From assembly GCA_019454045.1 (NCBI GenBank), contig SKCR01007821.1:293803-357802 (forward strand): a stretch of DNA of 64,000 bases, written 5' to 3'. This DNA is from Zanthoxylum bungeanum. Its lineage: Eukaryota; Streptophyta; Magnoliopsida; Sapindales; Rutaceae. Shown here in pieces: positions 24,560-35,788 of the stretch. Each line of letters begins with the position of its first letter. Positions within the stretch are counted from its first letter, which is position 1. Both the position numbers and the translations under genes were made by a program. A model generated the notes under the pieces. It saw nothing but the letters and a program-made list of their open reading frames with translations, made no database searches and was not told where the DNA came from.

Positions 24560-25400
24560 CAAATTGAGGTGTCCCGGGAGGAGTCCAATGTGAAATAATA
24601 CCATACTTTTTCAAGTAATCTTGAAACTCATATGTTCAAGTATTTTACACTATGGTCCGACCGTAATATTTTTAATACTTTTATCAGTCTGTTTTCTTAA
24701 TTCGTGTCGAAACTCTAAAAGTTTCTGACTTGTGTTTCATAAGATGCACATAACCGTAACGCGATGCCACATCCGTAAAGGTTACGAAGTATTCATATTC
24801 ATCTCTAGCCTAGCTAGACATGGGCCCACTTACGTCACTATGAACGAGGGGTAACAAATCGGTGGCACTTGCACTTTTACCAAGTAAAATGTGTTTTAGG
24901 CATTTTTCCTAATAAACTAGATTTGTAGACATCATTTGAATTAGAATCAAATCCGTCCTAGTATCCACTCTTCGAAATTATGGATATACGAGTCTTGTTA
25001 ATGTGACCCAGACATCAATGCCACAAATAAGTCTCATTTGATTAATTCAGTTTGAGCTTTTGTTTGTCATGTTATATGTCTGAGATTCATTTATATTCTA
25101 AATATAAATATTGTTATTCACATCTAATGTGCTTATCTTAATATCATCTTTATAAACAAAATACTTAGTGTTCTAGAATATAAAGGTATACCCGCAACGG
25201 GTTAAACTAGATATAGAGATAATGTTTCTAGTCAAACTAGATACATTATAACAGTTTCCTAATTTAAGTAAATGCCCAAAGGGCATTTCCAAAACTTAGG
25301 TTCCCACATCCAAAACAGCGACTCTCGTTCCGTTTCCGACTCATAGGTTGATCTCAACTGAAGCCAGTCTCCTGCTAATCAGCAGATCCCGCACATCAGT
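24560..25400 (-). pseudogene. Copia protease end and integrase remnant
   Basis: Read across stops on the minus strand: a protease tail (LGNCYNVSSLTRNIIS), then the integrase zinc region with CLKHILLGKSASATDLL, and the core start LVHSDVSGPMSS...EYEYFVTFTD, where D-V-S-G matches the D-V-C/S-G-P of copia integrases. Several stops interrupt it. Integrase would insert element cDNA with 5-bp TSDs, as seen at the ends. Confidence 0.75.
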
Positions 25401-25428
25401 ACATATATTTATGTACCACATCCAGTAT

Positions 25429-25812
25429 CTAAAATCCAATTTTAAAACCAGCAGTGGACATGTTTATAACAAACATAACTGAAGCCGGAGCCTTGCCCGT
25501 CTTCACTTCTTTCATGTTTGCCTTGTCCATACAGCAGTCACGCTTCCAATGACCCCGTTTGCCACAATTTAGGCAGACATCTTGGGATATGTCATTTGTC
25601 TTCCCAGAAGACTGTGACGATTTAGCCTTGCCCTTTTCTTCACACCCCCAGAAGCCTTCGGCCAAGCCTTGGCCTTCTAGGATGTCGAAGTAAGATGCGC
25701 CTTGCGCTTCTTGCCTTTTTGCAAACTCTGGCTCTGTCTCCTTGAGCATAGCCATTAACTCTCCAAATCGCTTAATATTTGTTGAGGGTTTTTGTTGCGA
25801 TTTGGCAACCAA
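25429..25812 (-). pseudogene. Copia gag C-terminus with zinc knuckle
   Basis: A 127-residue open stretch with an intact CCHC knuckle, CLNCGKRGHWKRDC, at about residues 80-93, preceded by a Lys/Ser-rich linker. It is the nucleocapsid part of Gag, which binds and packages RNA. The N-terminal half of gag is not readable as one frame upstream, so it is a fragment. Confidence 0.85.
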
Positions 25813-27233
25813 TTTATTATCTTTGATCAGGTCTCATCATACACCCTTAAGCATGCATTCTAAAAGCATAATAAGGCACGATTAAAATAATAATGATATA
25901 CAGATGAATATACATCAAATTTTATTCCTAGAACAAATCTCTCAATTTCCTCTCTCCCGCTAGCACTATTCATACTTCTACCAAATTACATAATACTTCT
26001 AAAGAAACTCATGTACATTGAGGAGAATAGGTGAGAAGAGAAATACAATAAGAAAAAAGGTAATAGGCTGGACACGCAGGTCCAATTTAATAAATTCTAA
26101 ATTTATTACAATAATTTCCAAAATTGCCATCACCCTTCTAATATCCATCTGATATACATTATTCATACATACATCCAAGTATTCACACAAAGCATGTTAT
26201 CAATCAATCTAAGCCAATTAATTAATCTTTGATTAATGACCATCCAATGTTCAAACAACGATTTGATTTGCGCGAGTCCAACTCGTTTAAGAATAAATAC
26301 TTAAAGTACGTATTCTAAAATTATATCGAACTATAATTTTAAATCCAATTTAAATTATATTCAATACTAATTCACATTTAATTCCAAATTAAATTATTAC
26401 ACTTTTAATTGTCCCTTTTAGACTTGGATTCCAAATCCAATCTTTATGGGTCTCAAAGGCCCAATTAGTATCCGATACTATTCAATTAAAGTCCAATGGG
26501 CTTTTAATTAATTCTTTAGGCATGAGCTTTGGCAATTATGGGTCAAACCCAAGATGTCAATGCCCAATTAGGAATCACACTATGTCAAAAATCAATTTAT
26601 GCCCAATTAAAATTTTAAAGGCCCAATTATCATATTTGGACTTTATGGAAATGGTTTTAGGCCCAATTGGATCCAACCAATTATCCTAAACCAAACTTGG
26701 CCCAACCAAACCCATTAAGCCCAATTACAACAATTAAATTAACTCATTTTTCCAAATTACAAATTAATTCAATTCAAGTGTAATTACCATAATTAATTAA
26801 TTAAACTAATGCTTCCAAAACACTTAATTAATTCAATTAATCATGCTTTACATTTCCAATTCATGTCCAACACAAATTGAAGCAAAATCAATCCATTCCA
26901 ACATGCTTCATTCACGGTAATTGTGCATAAAATAACACCCAATTTGATTTCAATCCAATTAAATCAACATACAAGATTTATTTCATGCTTTAAACATATC
27001 CAATTGTCTAAAATCAAAAATCACCATGATGGTTCTAGGTCCATAACTTTCGGCCAAGGGTTGCAATTTGGGGAAAATTAATCCTATCAATTTTTCACAA
27101 AATTAAGGATGCACAAATCCAATTCATCATCATTCAAACACAACCCATCAACCAATTTAGGAAAATCAAGCTCCAAACATAAAAATCCCAAATTAAAGTT
27201 TAGAACCCTAGATTTTCAAATCGCACTTAGATC
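25813..27233 (-). other. Degraded gag N-terminus and 5' leader of the copia element
   Basis: AT-rich sequence with many repeats of CCCAATT.AA..CCCAATT type between gag and the PBS. I see no domain; length and position fit leader plus eroded gag. Confidence 0.5.
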
Positions 27234-27245
27234 GCTCTGATACCA
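27234..27245 (-). promoter_or_regulatory. Primer-binding site (tRNA-Met) of the copia element
   Basis: The minus strand reads TGGTATCAGAGC, an exact copia PBS, one base from the 5' LTR edge. Confidence 0.93.
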
Positions 27246-27246
27246 T

Positions 27247-29230
27247 TGTAAGTGTTCCTAGAACATACCAAGAATCTCTAAGAGTGATTTGTGTGTGAAT
27301 TACCAAGAGAGTTGCAGAATACTCACATTGATTGGTTTAGGAGATTTCAAAAGTTTCCATCTTTGTTGGATGTGTTGGAAGCTTTGGAGCTTGAGATCGA
27401 GTTCCAAACTCTCGGGTGAGTCTCTCTATCACATTCATTTGACTCTAAATGTGCTAGCAAGCTTGAATTTTTGAAACAAAAATTCCATGGAGAAGCCTTG
27501 AAGTTTCGGCCAAGAGAAGAAAATGAAGAGAGAGAGAATTTTGTGTTTTGTGTTTCTAAAACAAATTGACCAAGTCAACACACACAAAATGTGTATATGC
27601 TTTTTCCAAAGCAAAACAAAAACAAAGTGTCTTGGAGAAGCTTTCATTAAAGCTCTCAACCATTTCCATCAACTTGAATGACAAGTGATGTAAGTTGGTG
27701 GGCCCCACTTTAAATTCAAAATTCAAGTGGGCTTACTCAACACACTTCGGGCTCGGTTTCATTTAATCCGATTAAACGAATTCTCCGTCGCAACGTAATT
27801 AAATCTAATTTAATTAAATAATAATGCCTAGCAAAATTATTACGGAAGTCGCTCGCGAATTAATTCCAAATTAATTCGTTCGCTTGAATTAAAATCCAAT
27901 TTTTAATTCCACATTGAAATCTAATTTCAATTAATATATCTAATATATTATTTTAGCCCAACTAAATAAATTAAATAGTAAAATCTAATTTAACTATTAA
28001 ATTTATTTTACCGATTAATTCCAAATTAATCGCGTTCTCTCTTCTCGTCGAATTAATCCCAAATTAATTCTTGATGCAATTAATCCCATATTAATTCTCT
28101 CTTTTGTTAATTAATTCCCATATTAATTATTACCGTGATTAATCCCAGATTAACTATATCCCTCTCTCTCATAATTAATCCCAGATTAATTCTGTTCGAT
28201 TCAAATATCATCGGTGAATCTTTGGGAGGCGACCCAAGAGATCCATGGATATGTTGGCAGTAAATACGGTCATCGGACTATCCGAATACGTGCGTACCCA
28301 GTACCACGTTCTTACCGATTTACAAGACATGGTTGGCTTCTAGCAAAGCATCATGTCTACCCAATTCTCCAGAAATATTCTGTAAAGGAATATGTAATCT
28401 TTGTCAGGCGTAGTATACGTAGTATTGTGTATTACGATCCAGTATCGATATCACATGCTAGGCCTGAGGCTGGAATTGTGTCTGCCCCGTACGAAGCATA
28501 TATCGGATCTCTGGTAACTAGTCTCTATAATCGGATAATCATGACCTAGTCATATTATCCCGATGACTGTAGTACTAAAGAGTACTAGTTTTGTATCTTG
28601 CGTGATCATCATCTCCATATGACTGAAGTGATACTTCCATCTTGACATCACACCCAATACACTACGATTCTCAGTATACCCAGAAGAGGCGTACACAGAA
28701 CCTGTTAAAGCCCCGGACGACCAAAACCAAAGTATACTGACTGTCGCAAGTATTAGCGATGCAAGTCTCAGGTTAAGACCAAATACACCTACCCTGATTC
28801 GGACTCCCATAGACACATAGTCATACCAATGAGATTCCGAGGGGTCTATCCAGAGCGAAGCTGTTTCCGTACCATCGGTAAACATAACCTCCTATTACAC
28901 TTGCATGAATATCCAATACCCAAATATATGAGAACTATGACATTATGCCTCCATAATGCACACAAGTGTAATACTAGCCTATTCCGCATTATCGATGTCC
29001 GGTCTCGATAATACTACGACTAGAGATATTTAATGATTAAACCTTAGTGGATTAATATTGTCTCATATCTTATTAATCTGGTACTAATCATATGGACTTT
29101 TATCATTTATATATCCGGGTAATCCAATTACAAATGATAAAAGAGCAATTTCATTTGTCACATAGTTAATTTGTACAACAACAACATGTGATGTACAAAT
29201 AGTGATGCTATGGGTCATAATTGTCTAACA
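27247..29230 (-). repeat. 5' LTR of the copia element
   Basis: About 1,984 bp, TGTTAGACAATTAT...GGAACACTTACA on the minus strand. Contains runs of AATTAATCCCAGATTAA-like phrases at 28000-28200 (also in the 3' LTR at 19420-19590). ORFs of up to 111 residues inside it have no recognisable domain. Confidence 0.93.
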
Positions 29231-29602
29231 TAACACACTTTGGATGTTTCATCAATTTCGGTCTTGAAAAACTCAGAATTAGAAAATCTTATGAACTTCA
29301 AAGTTGTAGATCTTTGAGTCTTCTTTTATTAGAAAATCTTACGAATATTGCACAGGGTTGGAATTTTCGAATTTGTACACTACTAGAACGCCATATTAAA
29401 TTTCTGGCATCCAAAATTCAATTATCAAGTCCATTTTTCTAGATATGCATCCAAAATATTATTTCAACTACATAAAATATATAAATCACAATAAACATAA
29501 ATATAATTTAACAAATGTGCTAAATTAAGAGGATTAGTGAAATCACAAGTGTAACATGATATATTATTCTCTTAATAAATAAGCACTTTTTAGTCTCAAT
29601 CA

Positions 29603-29983
29603 ACGATTTTTTATAAAAATCAAATTTTACCCCACTAAATTAATATTATCACTACGCTACTAACAATCATCACCGGTGGGTTTGATTTTTAAGATCAAGG
29701 TCTTGAGTTATTATGGTTGATTTGTAAGATTAGAGTTTCATTAGATTACTCTTTGATTTATAAGTTTTGAATTATAATATTAGGGTTTTGATTTGTTTGG
29801 GTATGATTTGGTAGATTAGGGTATGATGGAAATGGATTTTTAATTAGTCTTATGGTATAGTTTTTCTGATATATATATTTTTTAAATAGAGCTTTTAAAA
29901 AATATATAATTATTTGATATCAAGTAGAGTTCTTATTAAAAATTATAAAATTATTTTGATAGATATATATTTTTTAAAAATTA
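29603..29983. other. Unassigned AT-rich DNA between the fold-back element and locus C
   Basis: No gene or known repeat seen. It begins with the right TSD-like acgat. It may be the continuation of the copia B LTR beyond the fold-back insertion; I cannot demonstrate this. Confidence 0.4.
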
Positions 29984-29988
29984 TGTTA

Positions 29989-30774
29989 TGTTGACGGTGG
30001 ATTTTGGTCTCAGGGTAATATAGGAATATCACTTCCGAGGTAATCCTCCTTCAATAGTGAATTTGTTTGGTTATGGGGGACCAAAAGCAAATTTAGCAAA
30101 AGACAGATAAACACACCAATCAACAAGGAGATTTAACGTGGTTCGGTGGATTTGGATCCGACCTACGTCCACGGACAAAAACAGGATGACACTTTTATTA
30201 CTCAAATACACTTCTCAGATCCTTTTTGTGTTTACAAGTCAGAGCTTGATTATTCTCTTATTTCAACTTGTCCTCTACACTCACTCTACCCCCTATTTAT
30301 AATGGTGAAGAAATCAGATTCCTATTTGTACAAGAATTCTTAATTTAGAGATGGTCTCTTTTTCCTATCAGGATTCCTAGTCAAAACTATTCCATTTTCC
30401 CATAAGGATTCCTAATCAAAACTACATTTACTTCCTTTATCCTATTAGGATATTAACTTATTACTTTACCCCATTAAAGTATGACAACTTATCCCTTTTC
30501 CGCAAGAATATGCTTTATCTTCCTGAGCACGCCTCGTCATGTGCTCGGTCTTCATGAGGTCGGTCATGATAGCCATTTGAACTGAGAATGTTGTTGTCGA
30601 TCTGATAATGCCTGGTCATCCGATCTCAAGTGGTCGGTCATCTATCATCAAATGCTCGGTCTCTTACTGTATAGTGGCCGGGTCGACTTTAATGATCTCG
30701 CCCAATAAGGTAATTACCCTTTTTACCCCTGCTGTACTCCTTAAATAACATAGGTCCTGAAAACACCATCAACA
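29989..30774 (-). mobile_element. Solo LTR at locus C (Tat-like gypsy)
   Basis: 786 bp, TGTTGACGGTGG...CCATCAACA on the plus strand, ~98% identical by eye to 34744-35533. It is flanked on both sides by tgtta (29984-29988 and 30775-30779), the hallmark of a solo LTR. The sequence after the right tgtta is the genomic flank of the locus, not element interior. Confidence 0.85.
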
Positions 30775-31484
30775 TGTTATTTTTATAATCGAGGTATCCG
30801 ATCCATTTTACGCATATCTCGACTAATCCTCGGGACCTGTGCTCCGTATCCTCAAAAGTTTCCCAGCACAGATCAAGGTAAGTCGTTGCCTTTTTACACA
30901 GGGGACATAGCCCCAAGGAAATGCATCTAGTGAGATTCGATCTTTGAACCTAAGAGGAAACAAATCACTCAAGCCCAAGACTTTTACCACTGAGGCAACC
31001 CCTTGTGGTTGATTTAAATTGTGTTATGAAAAGAAGAAAGAAGAAAATTGTGAAATAAAATAAGAATATTTTAGAAATTTTAATTCTTCAAACTCAAAAT
31101 TTGAGATTCGAAGTAAGATCGTTATCTTAATTTATAAAAACTCTACTCAAATTATAAACCAAAAAATATTAAAAAAAAACTTTTAATATTAAAAAATCAT
31201 TTTTGATACCTAGAAAAGCATACCAAACAAGCATTTAAACTTCAAGAATCCTAAACCTAATGCGCATATTGGAGGGTACGTTTGTCATTTACTGCTGAAA
31301 TGAAGAAATAAAAATGTAAGCTCACTGGTCAACCATGGTCAGCTTTTACGGTTTTACCTAAAAAAAATAGTAGTAATAGTTTAGGGTTCCCGAGTGTTGC
31401 AGTAATGATTTTACTGTAGCATCACCGGTGTCATGTGATACAATCACGATAGTTGTGTCGTAATTTTAAAGAAATAAAAAATCA
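30775..31484. repeat. Duplicated genomic flank (copy of 35534-36246)
   Basis: About 710 bp matching the sequence right of the second LTR with roughly nine differences by eye. Includes a second copy of the SINE (30780-31015) and its TSD (31016-31026). It joins the interior of element C at 31484/31485, so it is a duplication junction rather than part of the LTR. Confidence 0.8.
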
Positions 31485-31985
31485 GTGAAGGTTATGTCCC
31501 CAGTCTGAATGGCTGACTCGGTGGGACGTACCCCGACCCCGAGCTGAGAAAGGCACCTGGACCTGGGGGAATGTTACGTCCCCAGTCCGAAGGGCTGACT
31601 CGGTGGGACGTACCCCGACCCCGAGCTGAGAAAGGCACTTGGACCTGGAGGAATGTTACGTCTCCAGTCCGAAGGGCTGATTCGGTGGGACGTAACCCGA
31701 CCCCGAATGAAGAGAGGCACTTGGACCTGGGGGAATGTTACGTCCCCAAACCGAAGGGCTGACTCGGTGGGACATACCCCGACCCCGAGCTGAGAAAGAC
31801 AAAGTGGTCTCGGCGGAATGAAATCCAGCCCCGAGCCGATTAATCAAGTGGCCTCGGCGGAACGAATCCAGCCCCGAGCCGATTAATCAAGTGGCCTCGG
31901 CGGAACGAATCCAGCCTCGAGCTGATTAATCAAGTGGCCTCGGCGGAACGAATCCAGCCCCGAGCCGATTAATCAAGTGGGACTT
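31485..31985. repeat. GC-rich tandem arrays, interior of element C
   Basis: About four units of ~83 bp (GGGCTGACTCGGTGGGACGTA core, 31490-31800) are followed by about four units of ~43 bp (CCTCGGCGGAACGAATCCAG core, 31805-31980). The same ~82-bp family occurs in element D at 46440-47165. Apparent ORFs here are repeat artefacts. Confidence 0.88.
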
Positions 31986-32700
31986 ATTCAGAAGGGAAGT
32001 GAATCAACCTTTTGAAACCCTACCGAATCTGGCAAGGGCGTCCCCTTACCAGACCAGTGAAAAACAAAAACAAATCTCTGGAAAATAAAAATTAAAAGGC
32101 GGGGGCGACTTATCGCTTATCCCAAAACAAAAACGTTTCGCAAGTATAAACCACAACACGGATGCCTCAAAACAGTGTCCTGTCCGAGGTCTCCAAAACA
32201 CAATTATGAATCTTTCAATTCAGTGTCCCGGCGAACCAGGATTTGGATCAGAGAGCGTTTAAATGGTGAGGGCACATCCTCTACACGTCGGTTCACTGGG
32301 GAGCCTGTGTATTGTATGAGGGCTCCTCCTTACCACGCTGGAGCAAGCACACGCCACAAGGGCACAACGCATCCCCGTGTTGTGTCTCTCGCGGATCCGG
32401 ATGATGAATAGATCAAAGAGTGTCCAGGATACTAAGGGCACATTCCTCCTTAGGTCCGGCATCACTGGAGCTAGCAATCGTCACGGGGGCATCATTATCC
32501 CTCGTGTTATGCTTTCCCACGGATCCATTACATCGGGTACGTGAGGATCAAAGAGTGCTCGACATATTAAGGGCATATTCCTCCTTATGTTCGGTAACAC
32601 TGGAGTAGGCAATCGCCACAGGGGTATCATCCCTCCCCGTGCTATGCTTCTCACGGATCCTATGCATCGAGTATGTCCCTGAATATTTCCGAGGACCTCG
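31986..32700. other. Non-coding interior of element C
   Basis: Homologous in outline to 47220-47990 of element D (phrases GATGCCTC.AAACAG.GTCCTG and GCAAGCACACGCCAC-like). Contains three diverged repeats around 'cgggggcatc..ccctcgtgttatgct' at 32340, 32480 and 32630. No gene. Confidence 0.6.
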
Positions 32701-33230
32701 AGCTAAGAGAGACACTTGGTTCTGGGGGAATATCCCGTCCCCACACCAATGAGCATGACTCGGTGGGACGTAACCCGACCCCGAGCTAAAAGAAAGACTT
32801 GGCTCTGGGGGAATGTTACATCCCCAGTCCAAAGAAGCCGACTCGGTGGGATGTAACCCGACCCCGAGCTGAATAAACAAGCGGCCTCGGCGGAACGAAA
32901 TCCAGCCCCAAGCCGAAAAGAGACATCGGTCTCGGCGGTACAAGAGCAGACCCGAGCCGGAAAGAAACATCGGTCTCAACGGTACAAGAGCAGATCCGAG
33001 CCGGAAAGAGACATCGGTCTCGGCGGTACAAGAGCAGACCCGAGCCGGAAAGAGACATCGGTCTCGGCGGTACAAGAGCAGACCCGAGCCGGAAAGAAAC
33101 ATCGGTCTCAGCGGTACAAGAGTAGATCCGAGACGGAAAGAGACATCGGTCTCGGCGGTACAAGAGCAGACCCGAGCCGGAAAGAGACATCGGTCTCGGC
33201 GGTACAAGAGCAGACCCGAGCCATAAAATA
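32701..33230. repeat. Further GC-rich arrays of element C: two ~83-bp units and seven 44-bp units
   Basis: The ~83-bp family recurs at 32715-32880. From about 32925 a 44-bp unit (GACATCGGTCTCGGCGGTAC core) repeats about seven times. Because 44 is not a multiple of 3, three units cycle through all frames and yield long minus-strand ORFs (219 and 149 residues) of RRDRCLFPAR / TAETDVSFRL type. These are not genes. Confidence 0.9.
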
Positions 33231-33389
33231 TATATCAAAACCATTGTGTGAGCCATAACAAACAAGTATAATCAAATGTCAACCTAGGTCAGAAGAGGTT
33301 TTACTCACCTTTTTGGGATCTGTTGCCTTTCTTGCAACTCTACAAGGGTCACTACAAGTAATGCTCTTCTTAATACATCTTCTCTGCAT

Positions 33390-34693
33390 CTCAGCATTCC
33401 ACGCATCCGACCGGATGACTTCCGCTATCAACTTGGTTGACCTCAAAAATCGAATGGTCTATGTACACACTGAGATAGCCTTCTTTCACCAAGTCTTCCA
33501 CCTGCTCCCGCAGGTCTCTGGACCCATTCGTGGCATGTCCCCTTACGTTGTGGTCCTTTCTCTGATGGTGTTCCCTCTTCGAGATATTTTCTCCTCGTTT
33601 TCTAATAGAACGAATTTTCGGGCCACCTCTAGGCGGTTGCGTAGTCCGGGGTGTCCTGGATCCTTAGGTGGGTCCATAGCCTCCCGACTTTCAAGGCTCC
33701 CTTCAAGCTTTCCAGGGCCTCGGGGATTCGTACCCTCCGACTTCGAGTACCATATTGTGGTATTTTCAATAAATATTTTCAAAGGTTCATCGTCTCCTTG
33801 TTTCATAAGTCTTAGTTCTCCAATTGTCTTTCTGGGGACACAAGCCCCCTTGAAGTGCCGTATGAATGACTTTCTGAGTTGTGTGAAGCTGCTGATGCTT
33901 CTTGGGGCTAGGCTTCTATACCATAGGATGGCCGGTCCGGCTAGAGTTAAGGGGAACATTTTGCAAATGGCGTCCCCTGTTACCCCTTGTACCTCCATTA
34001 GTAGGACGAAGCCTTCGATGTGGGTTTTGGGATCGGTACGGCCTTTGTATGGCGCCATATTTAGTATGCTGAATCTTTTTGGGAATTTCTCTGATTTTAT
34101 TTCTTCTGTGAGGGGGGACTCATCTTTTCCGTCCTGGGCATCCCTTCTGTCTGTATTGGGGCATACTCCCCATTTGGTCAGCTCCTCCCGTAACCAAGAT
34201 TTCATGCTGCTGTCTTTGGTTCCATGCCGCCCCCCGTGGTTTCTTTTCTTTCTGCTATCTCGGGAATGGTGCTTCTCGGGGTCGGTATCTTCTCGTACTT
34301 TTTCATTATATTCTTTTCCTCTTCTCCGGGTGTTGTGAGGGCTATCGTAGGAGGAGTCTGGTGACGATTTGTCATCTTCTCCCTCCCATGTGTCATCGGT
34401 CTGGGAATCTCTCTGCACTACCACGGATCTCACCCTGTAGGGTTCCCTCCTCCGGGGTCTGTCGTCCTCACTTGTATCGGCAATTCTTTTTCCTTCTGCT
34501 ATTTCGTTCCTTCGTCGGCTAGTCCCGGTCTCGAATTTTCCGTTGCACTCCTTCTACCTTTTCTAACCGGTCTACTATGGTTTTTAACAGAATTTGGTTT
34601 TCCTCCCTTTCCTTCCTCAGGTTCTCCTCGATCTTCTCCATCCAATCCGCAGCCGAGTTCCCTGACGATTGGTGGTTTCCGCCTTCCGCCATT
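33390..34693 (-). pseudogene. Gag of a Tat-like gypsy element (element C), frameshifted
   Basis: Minus-strand start ATG at 34693 (MAEGGNHQSSGNSAADWMEK) lies 30 bp after the PBS. The acidic/basic N-terminus runs to a stop near 34540; a one-base shift continues through GTSRRRNEIAEGKRI to 33543. Central Retrotrans_gag words are visible: ESPLTEEIKSEKFPKRF, YKGRTDPKTHIEGFVLLMEV, CKMFPLTLAGPAILWYRSL and FTQLRKSFIRHF. Past a stop, a degenerate Gag tail (HATNGSRDLREQVEDLVKEG) follows down to ~33390. Gag would form the particle. No protease or pol follows, so the element is gag-only (TR-GAG-like). A 341-residue plus-strand ORF over this region is an antisense shadow. Confidence 0.88.
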
Positions 34694-34723
34694 GTCTTAC
34701 TACGCGAGTTGCTTTTTGTTGAA

Positions 34724-34742
34724 TCCCCACAGACGGCGCCAA
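34724..34742 (-). promoter_or_regulatory. Primer-binding site of element C
   Basis: The minus strand reads TTGGCGCCGTCTGTGGGGA directly after the 5' LTR, a PBS style common in Tat/Athila gypsy elements. The primer tRNA was not determined. It fixes the minus orientation and identifies 34744-35533 as the 5' LTR. Confidence 0.85.
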
Positions 34743-34743
34743 C

Positions 34744-35533
34744 TGTTGACGGTGGATTTTGGTCTCAGGGTAATATAGGAATATCACTTCCGAGGTAATC
34801 CTCATTCAATAGTGAATTTGTTTGGTTATGGGGGACCAAAAGCAAATTTAGCAAAAGACAGATAAACACACCAATCAACAAGGAGATTTAACGTGGTTCG
34901 GTGGATTTGGATCCGACCTACGTCCACAGACAAAAACAGGATGACACTTTTATTACTCAAATACACTTCTCAGATCCTTTTTGTGTTTACAAGTCAGAGC
35001 TTGATTATTCTCTTCTTTCAACTTGTCATCTACACTCACTCCACCCTCCTATTTATAATGGTGAAGAAATCAGATTCCTATTTGTACAAGAATTCCCAAT
35101 TTGGAGATGGTCTCTTTTTCCTATCAGGATTCCTAGTCAAAACTATTCCCTTTTCCCATAAGGATTCCTAATCAAAACTACATTTACTTCCTTTATCCTA
35201 TTAGGATATTAACTTATTACTTTACCCCATTAAAGTAGGACAACTTATCCCTTTTCCGCAAGAATATGATGCTTTATCTTCCTGAGCACGCCTCGTCATG
35301 TGCTCGGTCTTCATGAGGTCGGTCATGATAGCCATTTGAACTGAGAATGTTGTTGTCGATCTGATAATGCCCGGTCATCCGATCTCAAGTGGTCGGTCAC
35401 CTATCATCAAATGCTCGGTCTCTTACTGTATAGTGGCCGGGTCGGCTTTAATGATCTCGCCCAAGAAGGTAATTACCCCTTTTACCCCTGCTGTACTCCT
35501 TAAATAACATAGGTCCTGAAAACACCATCAACA
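34744..35533 (-). repeat. 5' LTR of element C
   Basis: 790 bp, matching the solo LTR at 29989. Followed by tgtta at 35534-35538, which matches the tgtta before 29989 and shows that the insertion site was one and the same. U5-side similarity to the LTR of element D (42020) marks the two as relatives. Confidence 0.88.
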
Positions 35534-35538
35534 TGTTA

Positions 35539-35777
35539 TTTTTTATAATCGAGGTATCCGATCCATTTTACGCATATCTCGACTAATCCTCGGGACCTGT
35601 GCTCCGTATCCTCAAAAGTTTCCCAGCACAGATCAAGGTAAGTCGTTGCCTTTTTACACCAGGGGACATAGCCCCAAGGAAATGCATCTAGTGAGATTCG
35701 ATCTTTGAACCTAAGAGGAAACAAATCACTCAAGCCCAAGACTTTTACCACTGAGGCAACCCCTTGTGGTTGATTTT
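35539..35777 (-). mobile_element. tRNA-derived SINE
   Basis: On the minus strand: box A-like GCCTCAGTGGTAAAAGTC, box B-like GGTTCAAAGATCGAATC, then the body phrase GGATTAGTCGAG, seen widely in plant SINEs, and a short A-rich tail ATTATAAAAA. An 11-bp TSD, AAATTATGTTA (29978-29988) and AAATTGTGTTA (35778-35788), flanks it once element C is removed. Box A and B would form an internal RNA polymerase III promoter. It is a retrotransposon fossil, not a tRNA gene: no anticodon arm or CCA-end structure fits. Confidence 0.78.
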
Positions 35778-35788
35778 AAATTGTGTTA

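Larger units (their letters stand above)
18649..29230 (-). mobile_element. Ty1/copia retrotransposon, degenerate, minus strand
   Basis: Flanked by the 5-bp TSD taaca (18644-18648 and 29231-29235) inside the right arm of the fold-back element. The 5' LTR is 27247-29230 and the 3' LTR 18649-22561, the latter split by a solo LTR. The PBS is for initiator tRNA-Met and the polypurine tract is of the AAGTGGGAG type. Gag, integrase and RT remnants appear in copia order on the minus strand (gag right, RNase H left). Many stops make it non-autonomous. The first ~200 bp of the two LTRs are about 94-95% identical by eye, so it is older than elements E and 119-6636. Confidence 0.93.
16389..29602. mobile_element. 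Fold-back element, ~1.3-kb inverted arms, split by copia 18649-29230
   Basis: The left arm (16389-17686) and right arm (17747-18648 plus 29236-29602) are inverted copies around a 60-bp spacer. Without the nested copia it is about 2.63 kb. Outer ends read TGATTGGGACT...AGTCTCAATCA; flanks acgac and acgat form an imperfect 5-bp TSD. One arm lacks ~25 bp present in the other near the inner end. Each arm has a TATA-like CCTATAAA (near 16960 on the left), downstream AATAAA signals and three ~80-bp subrepeats (17279, 17357, 17439). No transposase is present. It could be a class II fold-back element or a retroelement with inverted LTR-like copies. Confidence 0.8.

Noticed and set aside
29989..31484. 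A 1.5-kb LTR for element C (29989-31484 and 34744-36246)
   Set aside because: Those outer ends give no TSD, while the shorter 786/790-bp LTRs give tgtta on both sides, and the extra 710 bp contains a SINE with its own split TSD.
32548..33265. 219- and 149-residue minus-strand ORFs with RRDRCLFPAR repeats
   Set aside because: Generated by a 44-bp tandem repeat that cycles through frames; no domain.
33313..34338. 341-residue plus-strand ORF, the longest in the window
   Set aside because: It is antisense to the recognisable gag of element C; the gag motifs and PBS are all on the minus strand.
35700..35760. A tRNA gene on the minus strand at the box A/B motifs
   Set aside because: Box-like motifs are present but no cloverleaf with a seven-base acceptor and anticodon arm can be drawn; the downstream body and A-rich tail fit a SINE.
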